A DNA stretch of 37,622 nt from UBA8110 sp964597275 (GTDB lineage: Bacteria; SAR324; NAC60-12). The notes under the pieces are model-generated. The model did not search any database. It saw only the letters and a program-made list of their open reading frames with translations, and was not told where the DNA came from. Where the stretch lies: positions 1 through 37,622 of the forward strand of contig CAZQXS010000024.1 in the NCBI GenBank assembly GCA_964597275.1. Direction: 5' to 3'. Position 1 is the stretch's first letter; each line of letters opens with the position of its first letter. Below are positions 1 to 7,209 of this stretch, one piece after another. Both the position numbers and the translations under genes were made by a program.

Positions 1-5
1 GGGCG

Positions 6-47
6 AACCCCGCTCATGCTTCGACAAGCTCAGCACGAACGGGGGTT
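6..47. repeat. Dispersed palindromic repeat, copy 1 (CTTCGACAAGCTCAG core)
   Basis: A 23-bp core at 19-41 recurs at 18623-18645 with one mismatch. Here the core sits between inverted flanks AACCCC (6-11) and GGGGTT (42-47). In the other copy the flanks have different bases but are again inverted. Short repeats with this core are common in intergenic DNA of many proteobacteria. The unit probably folds as a stem-loop; no coding role is seen. Confidence 0.7.
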
Positions 48-110
48 TGGTCATCACCGAAATTTCAGCCAGCCCTGAAACCCCCGTGCGATCCGTGGCA
101 CCCCCAATTT

Positions 111-183
111 GTCATCCCCGCGCAGGCGGGAATCCAGAGGCAAACGGCCGTGAGGTCTGGATTCCCGCCTGCGCGGGGATGAC
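111..183. repeat. Long perfect inverted repeat (GTCATCCCCGCG... type)
   Basis: Perfect 28-bp arms at 111-138 and 156-183 flank a 17-bp loop. The arm core (GTCATCCCCGCGCAGGCGGG) belongs to a widespread class of proteobacterial intergenic palindromes, and a decayed copy lies at 32240-32324. It could form a hairpin in RNA on either strand. There is no transposase gene or target duplication next to it, so it is a non-autonomous repeat or a structural element rather than an IS end pair. Confidence 0.8.
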
Positions 184-261
184 GGTTCCGATTTCGATAG
201 CGACCCGATTTCGCGGTTCGCAGGCATAGCCCGTTCCTAGGAGCAAGCACGTCAGGTAGAC

Positions 262-290
262 TTGACATCCCTGCGGGATGCCCCTACCGT
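262..290 (+). promoter_or_regulatory. Candidate sigma70-like promoter for the STAS-cyclase-cheA-cheW operon
   Basis: A perfect -35 hexamer TTGACA (262-267) is followed after exactly 17 bp by TACCGT (285-290), a weak -10 with 3 of 6 matches. It lies about 110 bp before the first gene. Positions 184-401 hold no recognisable gene. The weak -10 suggests either an activator-dependent promoter or a chance match. Confidence 0.35.
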
Positions 291-314
291 TAGGGGTTCG
301 CTGGGGCAACCCCT
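281..314 (+). promoter_or_regulatory. Leader with mutually exclusive hairpins
   Basis: CCCCTA (281-286) can pair with TAGGGG (291-296). AGGGGTT (292-298) can instead pair with AACCCCT (308-314), and GGGG (303-306) can pair with CCCC (310-313). The three pairings share bases and compete. A further short hairpin, CATCCC/GGGATG, lies at 266-280 between the candidate promoter hexamers. No known riboswitch motif was recognised; it may simply be a repeat relic. Confidence 0.3.
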
Positions 315-401
315 TTGGGAGACTCTGAGTTGGTTGCAGATTTCAAAACGGCGTTTGCCCCATTTTGCCGAGAACCGCAAGCGCAAGCATAGGTGGAGTC
401 A

Positions 402-698
402 ATGACGGGAGTGCAGGAAGGGACAGTGTTGCGCGTATCCGGAGAGGCGGTGCGCGGCAATGCTCCAGAGTTTAAGCAGCAGCTTGCGGAATTACTGACG
501 CAAGCCGAGCCAAGCGTGCAGGTGGACCTTGCGGGGGTGGGCACCCTGGACACGTCCGGGTTGCAAGTGCTGTTCGCCGCCCGCGCCTCCGCCCTTCGCA
601 ACGGCCAAAGCCTGCACCTCTGCAACGCCTCCGAGTCCGTGCAGCAGATCCTCACCCGCAGCGGACTGGACTTCCTGCAAACCCCGCCGAACTCATGA
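402..698 (+). CDS. STAS-domain protein (anti-sigma-factor-antagonist type)
   Basis: A 98-residue protein made of one STAS domain. Its core reads VDLAGVGTLDTSGLQVLF, and T51/S52 in DTSGLQ sit where the regulatory phosphorylation site of SpoIIAA-like proteins lies. Such proteins bind partner kinases or regulators according to phosphorylation state. The ATG at 402 is preceded by the purine-rich AGGTGGAG; an in-frame GTG at 393 is possible but has no ribosome site. The stop overlaps the cyclase ATG as ATGA, so the two are translationally coupled. Its place as first gene of a CheA/CheW operon suggests a role in that signalling complex (inference). No cognate serine kinase or phosphatase is encoded nearby. 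Confidence 0.85.
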   Translation: MTGVQEGTVLRVSGEAVRGNAPEFKQQLAELLTQAEPSVQVDLAGVGTLDTSGLQVLFAARASALRNGQSLHLCNASESVQQILTRSGLDFLQTPPNS

Positions 699-2104
699 AC
701 GCCCCCGTTTCAGCACTGGTGGTGGACGATTCCCGGACCATCCGCCGTCAAGTGCGCCACCTGCTCAGCGAGAACGGCGGTCTGGCCATCCACGAAGCAA
801 GCGATGCAGTGGACGCGCTGCGCTGGCTGGGGCAGTGTCCAAGCGAACAGCTTCCGGAAGTCATCCTGCTGGACCGCAACATGCCGCAGATGAGCGGGGA
901 CGTCTGCATCCGCATCCTCAAGTCCGATCCTGCTTGGAGCCTGATTCCGGTCCTCTTCCTCACCGCGCAGGGCGACACCCAGCAACTCGTGCGGGGCTTG
1001 TCCGAACTCGGTGCCGACGATTACCTCGCCAAGCCCTTTGACGCCGACGAACTGCTTGCCCGTGTGCAGGTGCTGATCCGCATCAAGCAGGCGGAGGACC
1101 GTACCCGCGCCCTCAACGCCGATCTGGAAGACGCGCTGGAGGAACAAAAACGTGCCTACGAGGAACTGCGCGTCACCAAGATTCAACTCGCCGAAACCGA
1201 AGCCGCCGCCAAGCTCACGGACCTCTTTGAGCGCTTTGTGCCCAAGGAGTTCCTCTACCGCATTGCCCCGGACGGCTTGGAGCAGTTGCGCTTCGGGCAG
1301 GCCGATCATGACTTTGTCACCATTCTCTTTTCGGACATCCGCTCGTTCACCGACCTTGCGGAAAGCCTCACGCCGCAGCAACTGCTCGACTTCCTCAACG
1401 CCTACCTCGCCCGCATGAACGAACCCATCCGCCAGAGCAACGGCTTTGTGGACAAGTTCATCGGAGACGGCATCCTCGCGCTGTTTGACCTGCCGGATCG
1501 CAGCGACGAGGAAGAGGCGGTTTCGGCCCTGCACGCCGCCATTGCGATGCAGGAGGGCTTGCAGGCGTGGAACCACGAGCGGGCAGATGCCGGAGACCCG
1601 TCGGTGAAGATGGGCATTGGCATCCACAGCGGGGATGTCATCATCGGCACGGTCGGCTCCGAGCAGCGCATGGACTCCACCGTGCTGGGGGATGCCGTCA
1701 ACCTCGCCTCCCGGCTGGAGGGCTTGACCAAGTTCTACAGCAGCTCCATTTTGATTTCGGAGGCGACCTTTGACCTCCTGCCTGCGGGTCACGAATTCCT
1801 GATCCGCGAACTCGACCTTGCGCAGGTCAAGGGCAAGCAGGAACCCATCCGGATTTACGAGGTGTTCGACTGCGATCCGGAGCCGCTGCGGACGGCCAAG
1901 CAGCAGAGCGCGGAATTCCTGCAAGCCGGGCTGGAGGCGTTCCGCAAGCGCAAGTGGAAGCAGGCAGTGTCGTGCTTTCAGAAATGCCAGAACGCCGACG
2001 CTCCTGATCCCGCTAGTGCCCTGCTGTTGGAGCGGGCCACGGCATACCAGCGCACCCCGCCCGCAAGGGGCTGGCAGGGCGTGCATCGCCACACGGACAA
2101 GTGA
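695..2104 (+). CDS. Response regulator fused to class III adenylate cyclase
   Basis: 469 residues in four parts. (1) Receiver domain, 7-130, with acidic pair D11-D12, phospho-acceptor D60, T90 and K113. (2) Coiled-coil linker, about 131-175. (3) Class III nucleotide cyclase domain, about 205-365. Metal-binding D214 is in FSDIRSFTD and D258 in FIGDG; K254 sits where adenine-specific cyclases carry lysine; D333, N336 and R340 are in GDAVNLASRLE, the last two being the transition-state residues. (4) A TPR-like helical tail, about 405-450. It should make cAMP from ATP when D60 is phosphorylated, presumably by the CheA encoded next, with dimerisation through the coiled coil. The receiver replaces a free CheY. 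Adenylate rather than guanylate cyclase rests on K254 and is likely, not certain. Soluble; no membrane segment. Confidence 0.93.
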   Translation: MNAPVSALVVDDSRTIRRQVRHLLSENGGLAIHEASDAVDALRWLGQCPSEQLPEVILLDRNMPQMSGDVCIRILKSDPAWSLIPVLFLTAQGDTQQLVRGLSELGADDYLAKPFDADELLARVQVLIRIKQAEDRTRALNADLEDALEEQKRAYEELRVTKIQLAETEAAAKLTDLFERFVPKEFLYRIAPDGLEQLRFGQADHDFVTILFSDIRSFTDLAESLTPQQLLDFLNAYLARMNEPIRQSNGFVDKFIGDGILALFDLPDRSDEEEAVSALHAAIAMQEGLQAWNHERADAGDPSVKMGIGIHSGDVIIGTVGSEQRMDSTVLGDAVNLASRLEGLTKFYSSSILISEATFDLLPAGHEFLIRELDLAQVKGKQEPIRIYEVFDCDPEPLRTAKQQSAEFLQAGLEAFRKRKWKQAVSCFQKCQNADAPDPASALLLERATAYQRTPPARGWQGVHRHTDK

Positions 2105-4143
2105 CCATGCCGCAACTTTCCGGACTGCTTGAAGAGTTCTTGGAGGAATGCGAGGACATCCTCACAGACCTTGAGGAGGCTTTGCTGATTCTGGAGGCCG
2201 AACCAGACAACCGCGCTCAGGTGGACCGCGTCTTCCGAGGCTTCCACACGATCAAGGGCGGTGCCGGGATTGTCGAGCTTGGAGAGTTGAGCGACTACGC
2301 ACACGTGGTCGAGGGCCTGCTGGAGCAGCTCCGCAGTGGTGCCCTCGCCTCCACTCCGGAAATCATCACGCTGCTCTTGCAGGCAACCGATGTGGTCAAA
2401 TCGCACCTCCAGCACGTCGTTGGGGCTGGGGACATCAACCACGAACTGGAAACCCAGACCCTGCAAGCCGTGGGGGCACTGCAAGGCGGAAAAACCGCTA
2501 CGCCGCCGCCGCAAGAAAAACCGGAACCAGAATCGGCTCCCGCCGCCGCCCCAGCAGACACGGGTTCCGTATACCTCTTGCACCTGCGCTTTCACCCGGA
2601 TTACCTGAAACAAGGGGGAGAGCCGCTGCTGCTGCTGGAGGAACTGGAGCAATTGGGCACTGCGCTGGCCATCGCGCATCCGGGAACAGTGCCCGATTTG
2701 GAAACGCTCGATCCCGACAACCTGCACCTCTGGTGGAGTGTGCAGTTGCACTCGGAGCGTCCGCTGGAGGACATCCAGAACGTGCTGATGTTCTTTGAGC
2801 AGGACAACGATTTCTCGGTGGAACTGGTCTCCGGCCCTCCGGACGAAACCGCCGAGCAGGCCTTGATCGCCCAAGGGGATTCTCCAGCGATCTCAGAACC
2901 GCCCCCTCCCGTGGAGCCACCCCCTCCAGCCGCCGCACTCCAAGCGGCTCCGGAAGCCCCCAAGCTGGACACCCTGACAAGCCTCACCCAATCGATCCGG
3001 GTCAACGTGGATCGGCTCGACCGCTTGCAGAACCTCGTGGGCGAGACGGTCATCAACCACGCCCGCCTGCACCAGATTGTCGAAAAGCTGGCGGAGCGGG
3101 ACGAGGAATTGGGGGAGCTGCTGCATCAATTCGTGGAGGATCACGAGTTCTCGATCCGCGAGTTGCAGGATCAGATTCTGCAAGTGCGCATGGTCGCGCT
3201 GGAACACCTCTTCATGCCCATGCGCCGCACCGTGCGCGACTACGCCCAGCGCCACGACAAGCAGATCCGGCTCAGCATCAAGGGCGCGGACACCGAGATT
3301 GACAAGTCCATCAGCGAGCAGTTGCACGGCCCGCTGGTGCATGTGGTGCGCAACGCGATGGACCACGGCATCGAAACGCCGGAGGAACGCCAGCAGGCCG
3401 GAAAGCCTCCAGAAGGCCAAATCCAGCTCAACGCCTACCACCAAGAGGGCTATGTGGTGGTGGAAATCCGCGACGATGGCCGGGGCATTGACCCGCAGGC
3501 GATTCAGGCATCCGCCCGCCGCAAGGGCTTGCTGGCCGCAGAGCAACAGTTGGAGGATTCCGAAGCCCTGCACCTCGTCTTTGCTCCGGGCTTTTCCACC
3601 CGCGCCGAGGTTTCCGAGGTTTCCGGACGCGGGGTGGGCATGGACACGGTCAAGCGGGAGATCGAGGGCATGCTGGGCACGGTGCAACTGGAGAGCGAAA
3701 TCGGGGCGGGCACCACCCTGCGGTTGCGACTGCCGCTCACCCTTGCCATTCTGGAAGCCATGCTGGTGCGGCTGGGGCCGCAGACCTACACGATTCCGCT
3801 ACTCTCGGTGATCGAATCGCTCCAGCCCAAGGCCACGCAGGTCAAGTACCTCAAGGGGCGGGGCGAACTGGTGGAAATCCGCAACGAGTACCTGCCGCTC
3901 ATCCGGCTGCACCAGCGCTTTGGTGTTGACGGAGCTACCACCAACCCGGCAGAGGCACTGGTGGTGGTGGTGCAGCACGCCAACCGCAAGAGCGCCATCC
4001 TCGTGGACGAGATTCTCGATCAGCGCCCGGTGGTCATCAAAAACCTGGAGGACAACTTCATTCAGGTTTCCGGGCTGGCCGGCGCCACCATCCTTGGACA
4101 GGGGGAGGTGTCCTTCATCCTCGACATCGCACAACTGACATGA
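2101..4143 (+). CDS. cheA: Chemotaxis-family hybrid sensor kinase CheA
   Basis: 680-residue CheA with the full domain order. The HPt domain (1-105) has phospho-accepting H49 in GFHTIKGGAG. A Pro/Ala-rich linker leads to a ferredoxin-like insert (about 155-245) of the kind found between P1 and P3 in many CheAs, then a second Pro-rich linker. The dimerisation helices span about 295-360. The GHKL ATPase (about 400-545) has N418 in HVVRNAMDHG, DDGRGID, and GRGVGMD. The C-terminal CheW-like domain covers about 548-680. There is no C-terminal receiver, so the likely target is the receiver-cyclase just upstream. The GTG start overlaps the previous stop as GTGA, matching the ATGA overlaps on either side of this operon; ATG at 2107 is the alternative. 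No receptor gene is in the window. Confidence 0.95.
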   Translation: MTMPQLSGLLEEFLEECEDILTDLEEALLILEAEPDNRAQVDRVFRGFHTIKGGAGIVELGELSDYAHVVEGLLEQLRSGALASTPEIITLLLQATDVVKSHLQHVVGAGDINHELETQTLQAVGALQGGKTATPPPQEKPEPESAPAAAPADTGSVYLLHLRFHPDYLKQGGEPLLLLEELEQLGTALAIAHPGTVPDLETLDPDNLHLWWSVQLHSERPLEDIQNVLMFFEQDNDFSVELVSGPPDETAEQALIAQGDSPAISEPPPPVEPPPPAAALQAAPEAPKLDTLTSLTQSIRVNVDRLDRLQNLVGETVINHARLHQIVEKLAERDEELGELLHQFVEDHEFSIRELQDQILQVRMVALEHLFMPMRRTVRDYAQRHDKQIRLSIKGADTEIDKSISEQLHGPLVHVVRNAMDHGIETPEERQQAGKPPEGQIQLNAYHQEGYVVVEIRDDGRGIDPQAIQASARRKGLLAAEQQLEDSEALHLVFAPGFSTRAEVSEVSGRGVGMDTVKREIEGMLGTVQLESEIGAGTTLRLRLPLTLAILEAMLVRLGPQTYTIPLLSVIESLQPKATQVKYLKGRGELVEIRNEYLPLIRLHQRFGVDGATTNPAEALVVVVQHANRKSAILVDEILDQRPVVIKNLEDNFIQVSGLAGATILGQGEVSFILDIAQLT

Positions 4144-4736
4144 CCGAAAATCCCATGAGCCTGCCGACTCCGGAGGCGTATCAGCCGTCCAACCCGCTCG
4201 CAACCCTCGCCATGTTTGACGAGCAGGACCTGGAGGTTGACCTTGAGGCCGCCTACGGCGGGCAAGGCACGCAGCTCATCACCTTCCTGCTCGGCGAGGA
4301 ACGCTACGGTGTGGAGATCGTCAAAATCCGCGAGCTGATCAGCTTCCCGGAAACCATCACCCCGATCCCTGGAATGCCCAAGTATGTCGCGGGCATGATC
4401 AACCTGCGCGGCCTGGTGATCCCCGTCGTGGACCTGCGCCTGCGCTTTGAGATGCCTGCCGGGGAGTACCACCGCTTCACCGTCGTCATCATCGTGCAGA
4501 TCGCGCAGAAGTGCATCGGCATCATCGTGGACTCGGTCTCGGACGTAATCTTTCTGGAAGACGAACACCTTCAGGAAATTCAGGAGGACTCCACCAACAT
4601 TGATTCCGAATTCCTCAAGGGCGTGGCCTGCGTCCGTGAGGAAATGGTGATCCTGCTTGATGTCGAACGGCTGTTTTCCCCCGAGGAACTGGGGCGCATT
4701 GCCCGGCACGGCACCACCCTCGTCGAGGGGAATTGA
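4140..4736 (+). CDS. cheW: CheW-type coupling protein
   Basis: 198 residues. A roughly 40-residue acidic N-terminal extension precedes a standard CheW fold with the landmarks QLITFLLGEERYGVEI, IPGMPKYVAGMINLRG and DSVSDVI. CheW docks CheA onto chemoreceptors at the membrane. The ATG overlaps the cheA stop (ATGA), and an in-frame ATG at 4155 is an alternative start. It is the last gene of the module and is followed by a hairpin terminator at 4801-4830. A receptor partner must be encoded elsewhere, because none is present between the leader repeats and this terminator. Confidence 0.95.
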   Translation: MTENPMSLPTPEAYQPSNPLATLAMFDEQDLEVDLEAAYGGQGTQLITFLLGEERYGVEIVKIRELISFPETITPIPGMPKYVAGMINLRGLVIPVVDLRLRFEMPAGEYHRFTVVIIVQIAQKCIGIIVDSVSDVIFLEDEHLQEIQEDSTNIDSEFLKGVACVREEMVILLDVERLFSPEELGRIARHGTTLVEGN

Positions 4737-4800
4737 GAAAAAATCTCGATTCGGGCTTGACCTTCGAGGCCAAACTCTGGAGGATAGTTGCGCTTGTCTT

Positions 4801-4830
4801 CCCGTCTGGAATGGTCCGGACGGGGTTTTT
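4801..4830 (+). terminator. Rho-independent terminator after cheW, inside the aapJ leader
   Basis: A 10-bp stem, CCCGTCTGGA (4801-4810) with TCCGGACGGG (4815-4824), one G-U pair and an ATGG tetraloop, is followed by G and TTTTT (4826-4830). It lies 64 bp after the cheW stop but only 26 bp before the aapJ ATG. It either ends the cheW transcript, leaving almost no room for an aapJ promoter, or belongs to the aapJ mRNA leader. Confidence 0.8.
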
Positions 4831-4856
4831 CATCAATGCTTTCAAGGAGAGATGTT

Positions 4857-5876
4857 ATGAAGGCACTTGCCAAAATCGCACTGGCGTTCGTCGCCACGGG
4901 CGCTCTGGTGTTCACGGCCAACGCCGGAACGCTGGAAGACGTTCAGGCACGCGGCGAACTGCGCTGCGTCACCAGCACCGGCCTCGCCGGCTTCGCCTAT
5001 CCGGATGCCAACGGTGTCTGGAAAGGGTTTGACATTGACTTCTGCCGTGCCACGGCAGCAGCCGTGCTTGGGGATTCCTCCAAGATCAAGGCAGTGAAGT
5101 CCACTGGGCAGACCCGCTTCACCATCCTCAACGCAGGTGAGGCCGATGTCCTCTGGCGGAACACCACCATCACCTTCACGCGTGATGTGGCCGTGAAGTT
5201 GCGCTTCTTGGGCGTCAACTACTACGATGGTCAGGGCTTCATGGTCAACAAGACCAAGTACGACATCAGGAGCGCGAAGGAGCTTGATGGTGCTTCGGTC
5301 TGCATCGCCACCGGAACGACCACTGAGTTGAACCTTGCCGATTACTTCCATGCCAATGGCATGTCGTATGAGGCGGTGACGATCCAAACCGCAGACGAGG
5401 GTCGCACGAACTACCTCGCGGGTCGTTGCGACATCTACACCACGGACGCTTCCGGCCTTTCCGCCCAGCGCTCCACCTTCCCGAATCCGGGCAACCACAT
5501 CGTGCTGCCGGAGATCATCTCCAAAGAGCCGCTCGGTCCCGCAGTGCGTCAAGGTGACGACCACTGGGCCGACGTGGTCACTTGGGTGCTGAATGCCACC
5601 GTCACCGCAGAGGAAAAGGGCATCACCTCCGCAAACGTGGACAGCATGATGAGTTCCAAGGATCCGGAAGTCCTGCGCCTGCTTGGCGTCGAGGGCAACC
5701 AAGGAGCCGAGCTTGGCTTGAGCAAGGACTGGGCGTATCAGGTCATCAAGCAGGTCGGCAACTACGGTGAGATCTTCGAGCGCAACATTGGTGTGAACAC
5801 CCCGCTCGGCATTGAGCGCGGCATCAACAGCCTGTGGACGAACGGCGGTCTCATCTATTCCCCGCCCTTCCGCTGA
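4857..5876 (+). CDS. aapJ: General L-amino-acid ABC transporter, periplasmic binding protein
   Basis: 339 residues beginning with a clear signal peptide (MKALAKIALAFVATGALVF, cleavage after TANA), so it is periplasmic. The mature part is a family 3 solute-binding protein of the AapJ/BztA group: GELRCVTSTGLAGFAYPD at the start, GFDIDFCRA, and VCIATGTTTELNLADYF. Two cysteine pairs (in the ELRC/DFCRA and VCIA/GRCD regions) may form disulfides. The start is ATG 4857 because AAGGAG (4844-4849) lies 7 nt upstream; an upstream in-frame extension to 4788 would place the terminator hairpin inside the gene and precede the signal peptide. It delivers amino acids of broad specificity to AapQ/AapM. Hairpins after its stop may raise its expression above the permeases. 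Confidence 0.94.
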   Translation: MKALAKIALAFVATGALVFTANAGTLEDVQARGELRCVTSTGLAGFAYPDANGVWKGFDIDFCRATAAAVLGDSSKIKAVKSTGQTRFTILNAGEADVLWRNTTITFTRDVAVKLRFLGVNYYDGQGFMVNKTKYDIRSAKELDGASVCIATGTTTELNLADYFHANGMSYEAVTIQTADEGRTNYLAGRCDIYTTDASGLSAQRSTFPNPGNHIVLPEIISKEPLGPAVRQGDDHWADVVTWVLNATVTAEEKGITSANVDSMMSSKDPEVLRLLGVEGNQGAELGLSKDWAYQVIKQVGNYGEIFERNIGVNTPLGIERGINSLWTNGGLIYSPPFR

Positions 5877-5887
5877 TCGTCTGATTC

Positions 5888-5904
5888 GTCGCATAGCGAC
5901 TTTT
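5888..5904 (+). terminator. Short GC hairpin with T-tract after aapJ
   Basis: GTCGC (5888-5892), loop ATA, GCGAC (5896-5900), then TTTT. The stem is only 5 bp, so it is at most a partial terminator or an mRNA 3' end guard directly behind the binding-protein gene. The distal transporter genes follow in the same direction. Confidence 0.35.
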
Positions 5905-5920
5905 CACCGATAGCATGAAA

Positions 5921-5950
5921 GTGTGCCGATTCCTGCGGGGGTCGGCACAC
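5921..5950 (+). other. Intercistronic stem-loop between aapJ and aapQ
   Basis: GTGTGCCGATTCC (5921-5933) pairs with GGGGTCGGCACAC (5938-5950), 13 bp including two G-U pairs, with a TGCG loop. There is no T-tract. Hairpins in this position are known in binding-protein transporter operons, where they stabilise the upstream message and lower permease expression; that role here is inferred. Confidence 0.55.
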
Positions 5951-6000
5951 CCTTCTCCGCTACCCGTTCCTGATTCCCAACTCTCCACAAGCTGGCTGCA

Positions 6001-7194
6001 ATGAGCGCTCCCACTGGATCAAGCTCTAGCAACGTGTTCGCAAGGCTCTGGGGCAACGAAGAGACCCGTTCCGTCATCATCCAGATCGTGACGCTGACGG
6101 TTGTCTTCGCTGTTCTGGCGATGGTGGTCCGCAACGTCGCCACCAACCTTGCCGACATTGGCAAGGACTTCAGCTTCGATTTCCTGTTTGCTCCCTCCGC
6201 CTACGACATCACCTTTTCTCCCTTCATTGACTACAACTCGCGGGACACGCACCTGCGGGCGGCAGCGGTGGGCCTCCTCAACACCATCTTTGTGGCGGCG
6301 TGCAGCATTGTGCTGGCCACCGCGATGGGCTTCATCATGGGCATCCTGCGGCTTTCCAGCAACTGGCTGGTCAACCGCATCGTTTACGTCTTCATCGAGT
6401 TCACCCGCAACGTGCCGCTGCTGCTGCACATCCTCTTTGTCCACGGGATCATCGTCACCACCCTGCCGGTGCCCAAGAAGGCCATGAACGTGGCGGACAC
6501 CTTCTTCTTGACCAACCGGGGATTCTACGTCCCGGCCCCCGTGCTGGAGGCGGGTGCCGGAGTGGTCGGAGTGGTGTTTCTGCTGACGATTGGCTTTGTG
6601 ATTGGCTTCCGGCGCTGGGCCAAGAAGGTGCAGGACGAAACCGGAAAGATCTATCCGGTGTTCTGGATTTCGGTGGGGGTGATTGTTGGGGTCACGGGCT
6701 TGGCCTTCCTTGCCACCGGGATGCCGCTGACCTGGAGCATACCCGCACTCAAGGGCTTCAACTTCAAGGGCGGCATGTCGCTCAAACCGGAATTCTTGGC
6801 GCTCTGGCTCGCGCTTTCCTACTACCACGCCGCCTTCATCGCCGAGATCGTGCGCGGGGGCATCCTCGCGGTCAGCCACGGTCAGACCGAAGCCGCTTAC
6901 GCCATGGGCTTGCGCCCCAGCCGCACCCTGCAACTCGTCATCATCCCGCAGGCGTTGCGGATCATCATTCCGCCGCTGGGGAGCATGTACCTCAACGTCA
7001 CCAAGAACTCGTCGCTGGCCATTGCCATCGGCTACATGGACGTGGTGGCCACCGTGGGGGGCATCACCCTGATGCAGACCGGGAAGGAGATGGAGACCAT
7101 GATCATCGTCCTCCTGATCTACCTGACCTTCTCCTTGCTGATCTCGGCGTTCATGAACTGGTTCAACCGCCGCATGAAACTCGCCGAACGGTAA
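6001..7194 (+). CDS. aapQ: General L-amino-acid ABC transporter permease
   Basis: 397-residue inner-membrane protein of the HisM/GltJ family. It has an N-terminal membrane segment near 20-45, then a transmembrane core split by an insert typical of the AapQ/BztB branch (about 150-245). The ATPase-docking loop carries EAAYAMGLRPS, followed by QALRIIIPPLGSMYLN. With AapM it should form the heterodimeric channel that accepts amino acids from AapJ and docks AapP. It starts 124 bp after aapJ, past the hairpins, and is 15 bp from aapM. Confidence 0.93.
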   Translation: MSAPTGSSSSNVFARLWGNEETRSVIIQIVTLTVVFAVLAMVVRNVATNLADIGKDFSFDFLFAPSAYDITFSPFIDYNSRDTHLRAAAVGLLNTIFVAACSIVLATAMGFIMGILRLSSNWLVNRIVYVFIEFTRNVPLLLHILFVHGIIVTTLPVPKKAMNVADTFFLTNRGFYVPAPVLEAGAGVVGVVFLLTIGFVIGFRRWAKKVQDETGKIYPVFWISVGVIVGVTGLAFLATGMPLTWSIPALKGFNFKGGMSLKPEFLALWLALSYYHAAFIAEIVRGGILAVSHGQTEAAYAMGLRPSRTLQLVIIPQALRIIIPPLGSMYLNVTKNSSLAIAIGYMDVVATVGGITLMQTGKEMETMIIVLLIYLTFSLLISAFMNWFNRRMKLAER

Positions 7195-7209
7195 TCCGGA
7201 GCCGAAACC

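Noticed and set aside
111..183. CRISPR or IS element
   Set aside because: It is a single inverted repeat with no regular spacers and no cas or transposase gene; it is a palindromic intergenic repeat.
710..2092. A 460-codon minus-strand frame
   Set aside because: It is the antisense shadow of the receiver-cyclase gene, whose domains are complete.
4788..4856. Upstream in-frame start for aapJ
   Set aside because: It would run through the terminator hairpin and put extra residues before a textbook signal peptide; ATG 4857 has AAGGAG.
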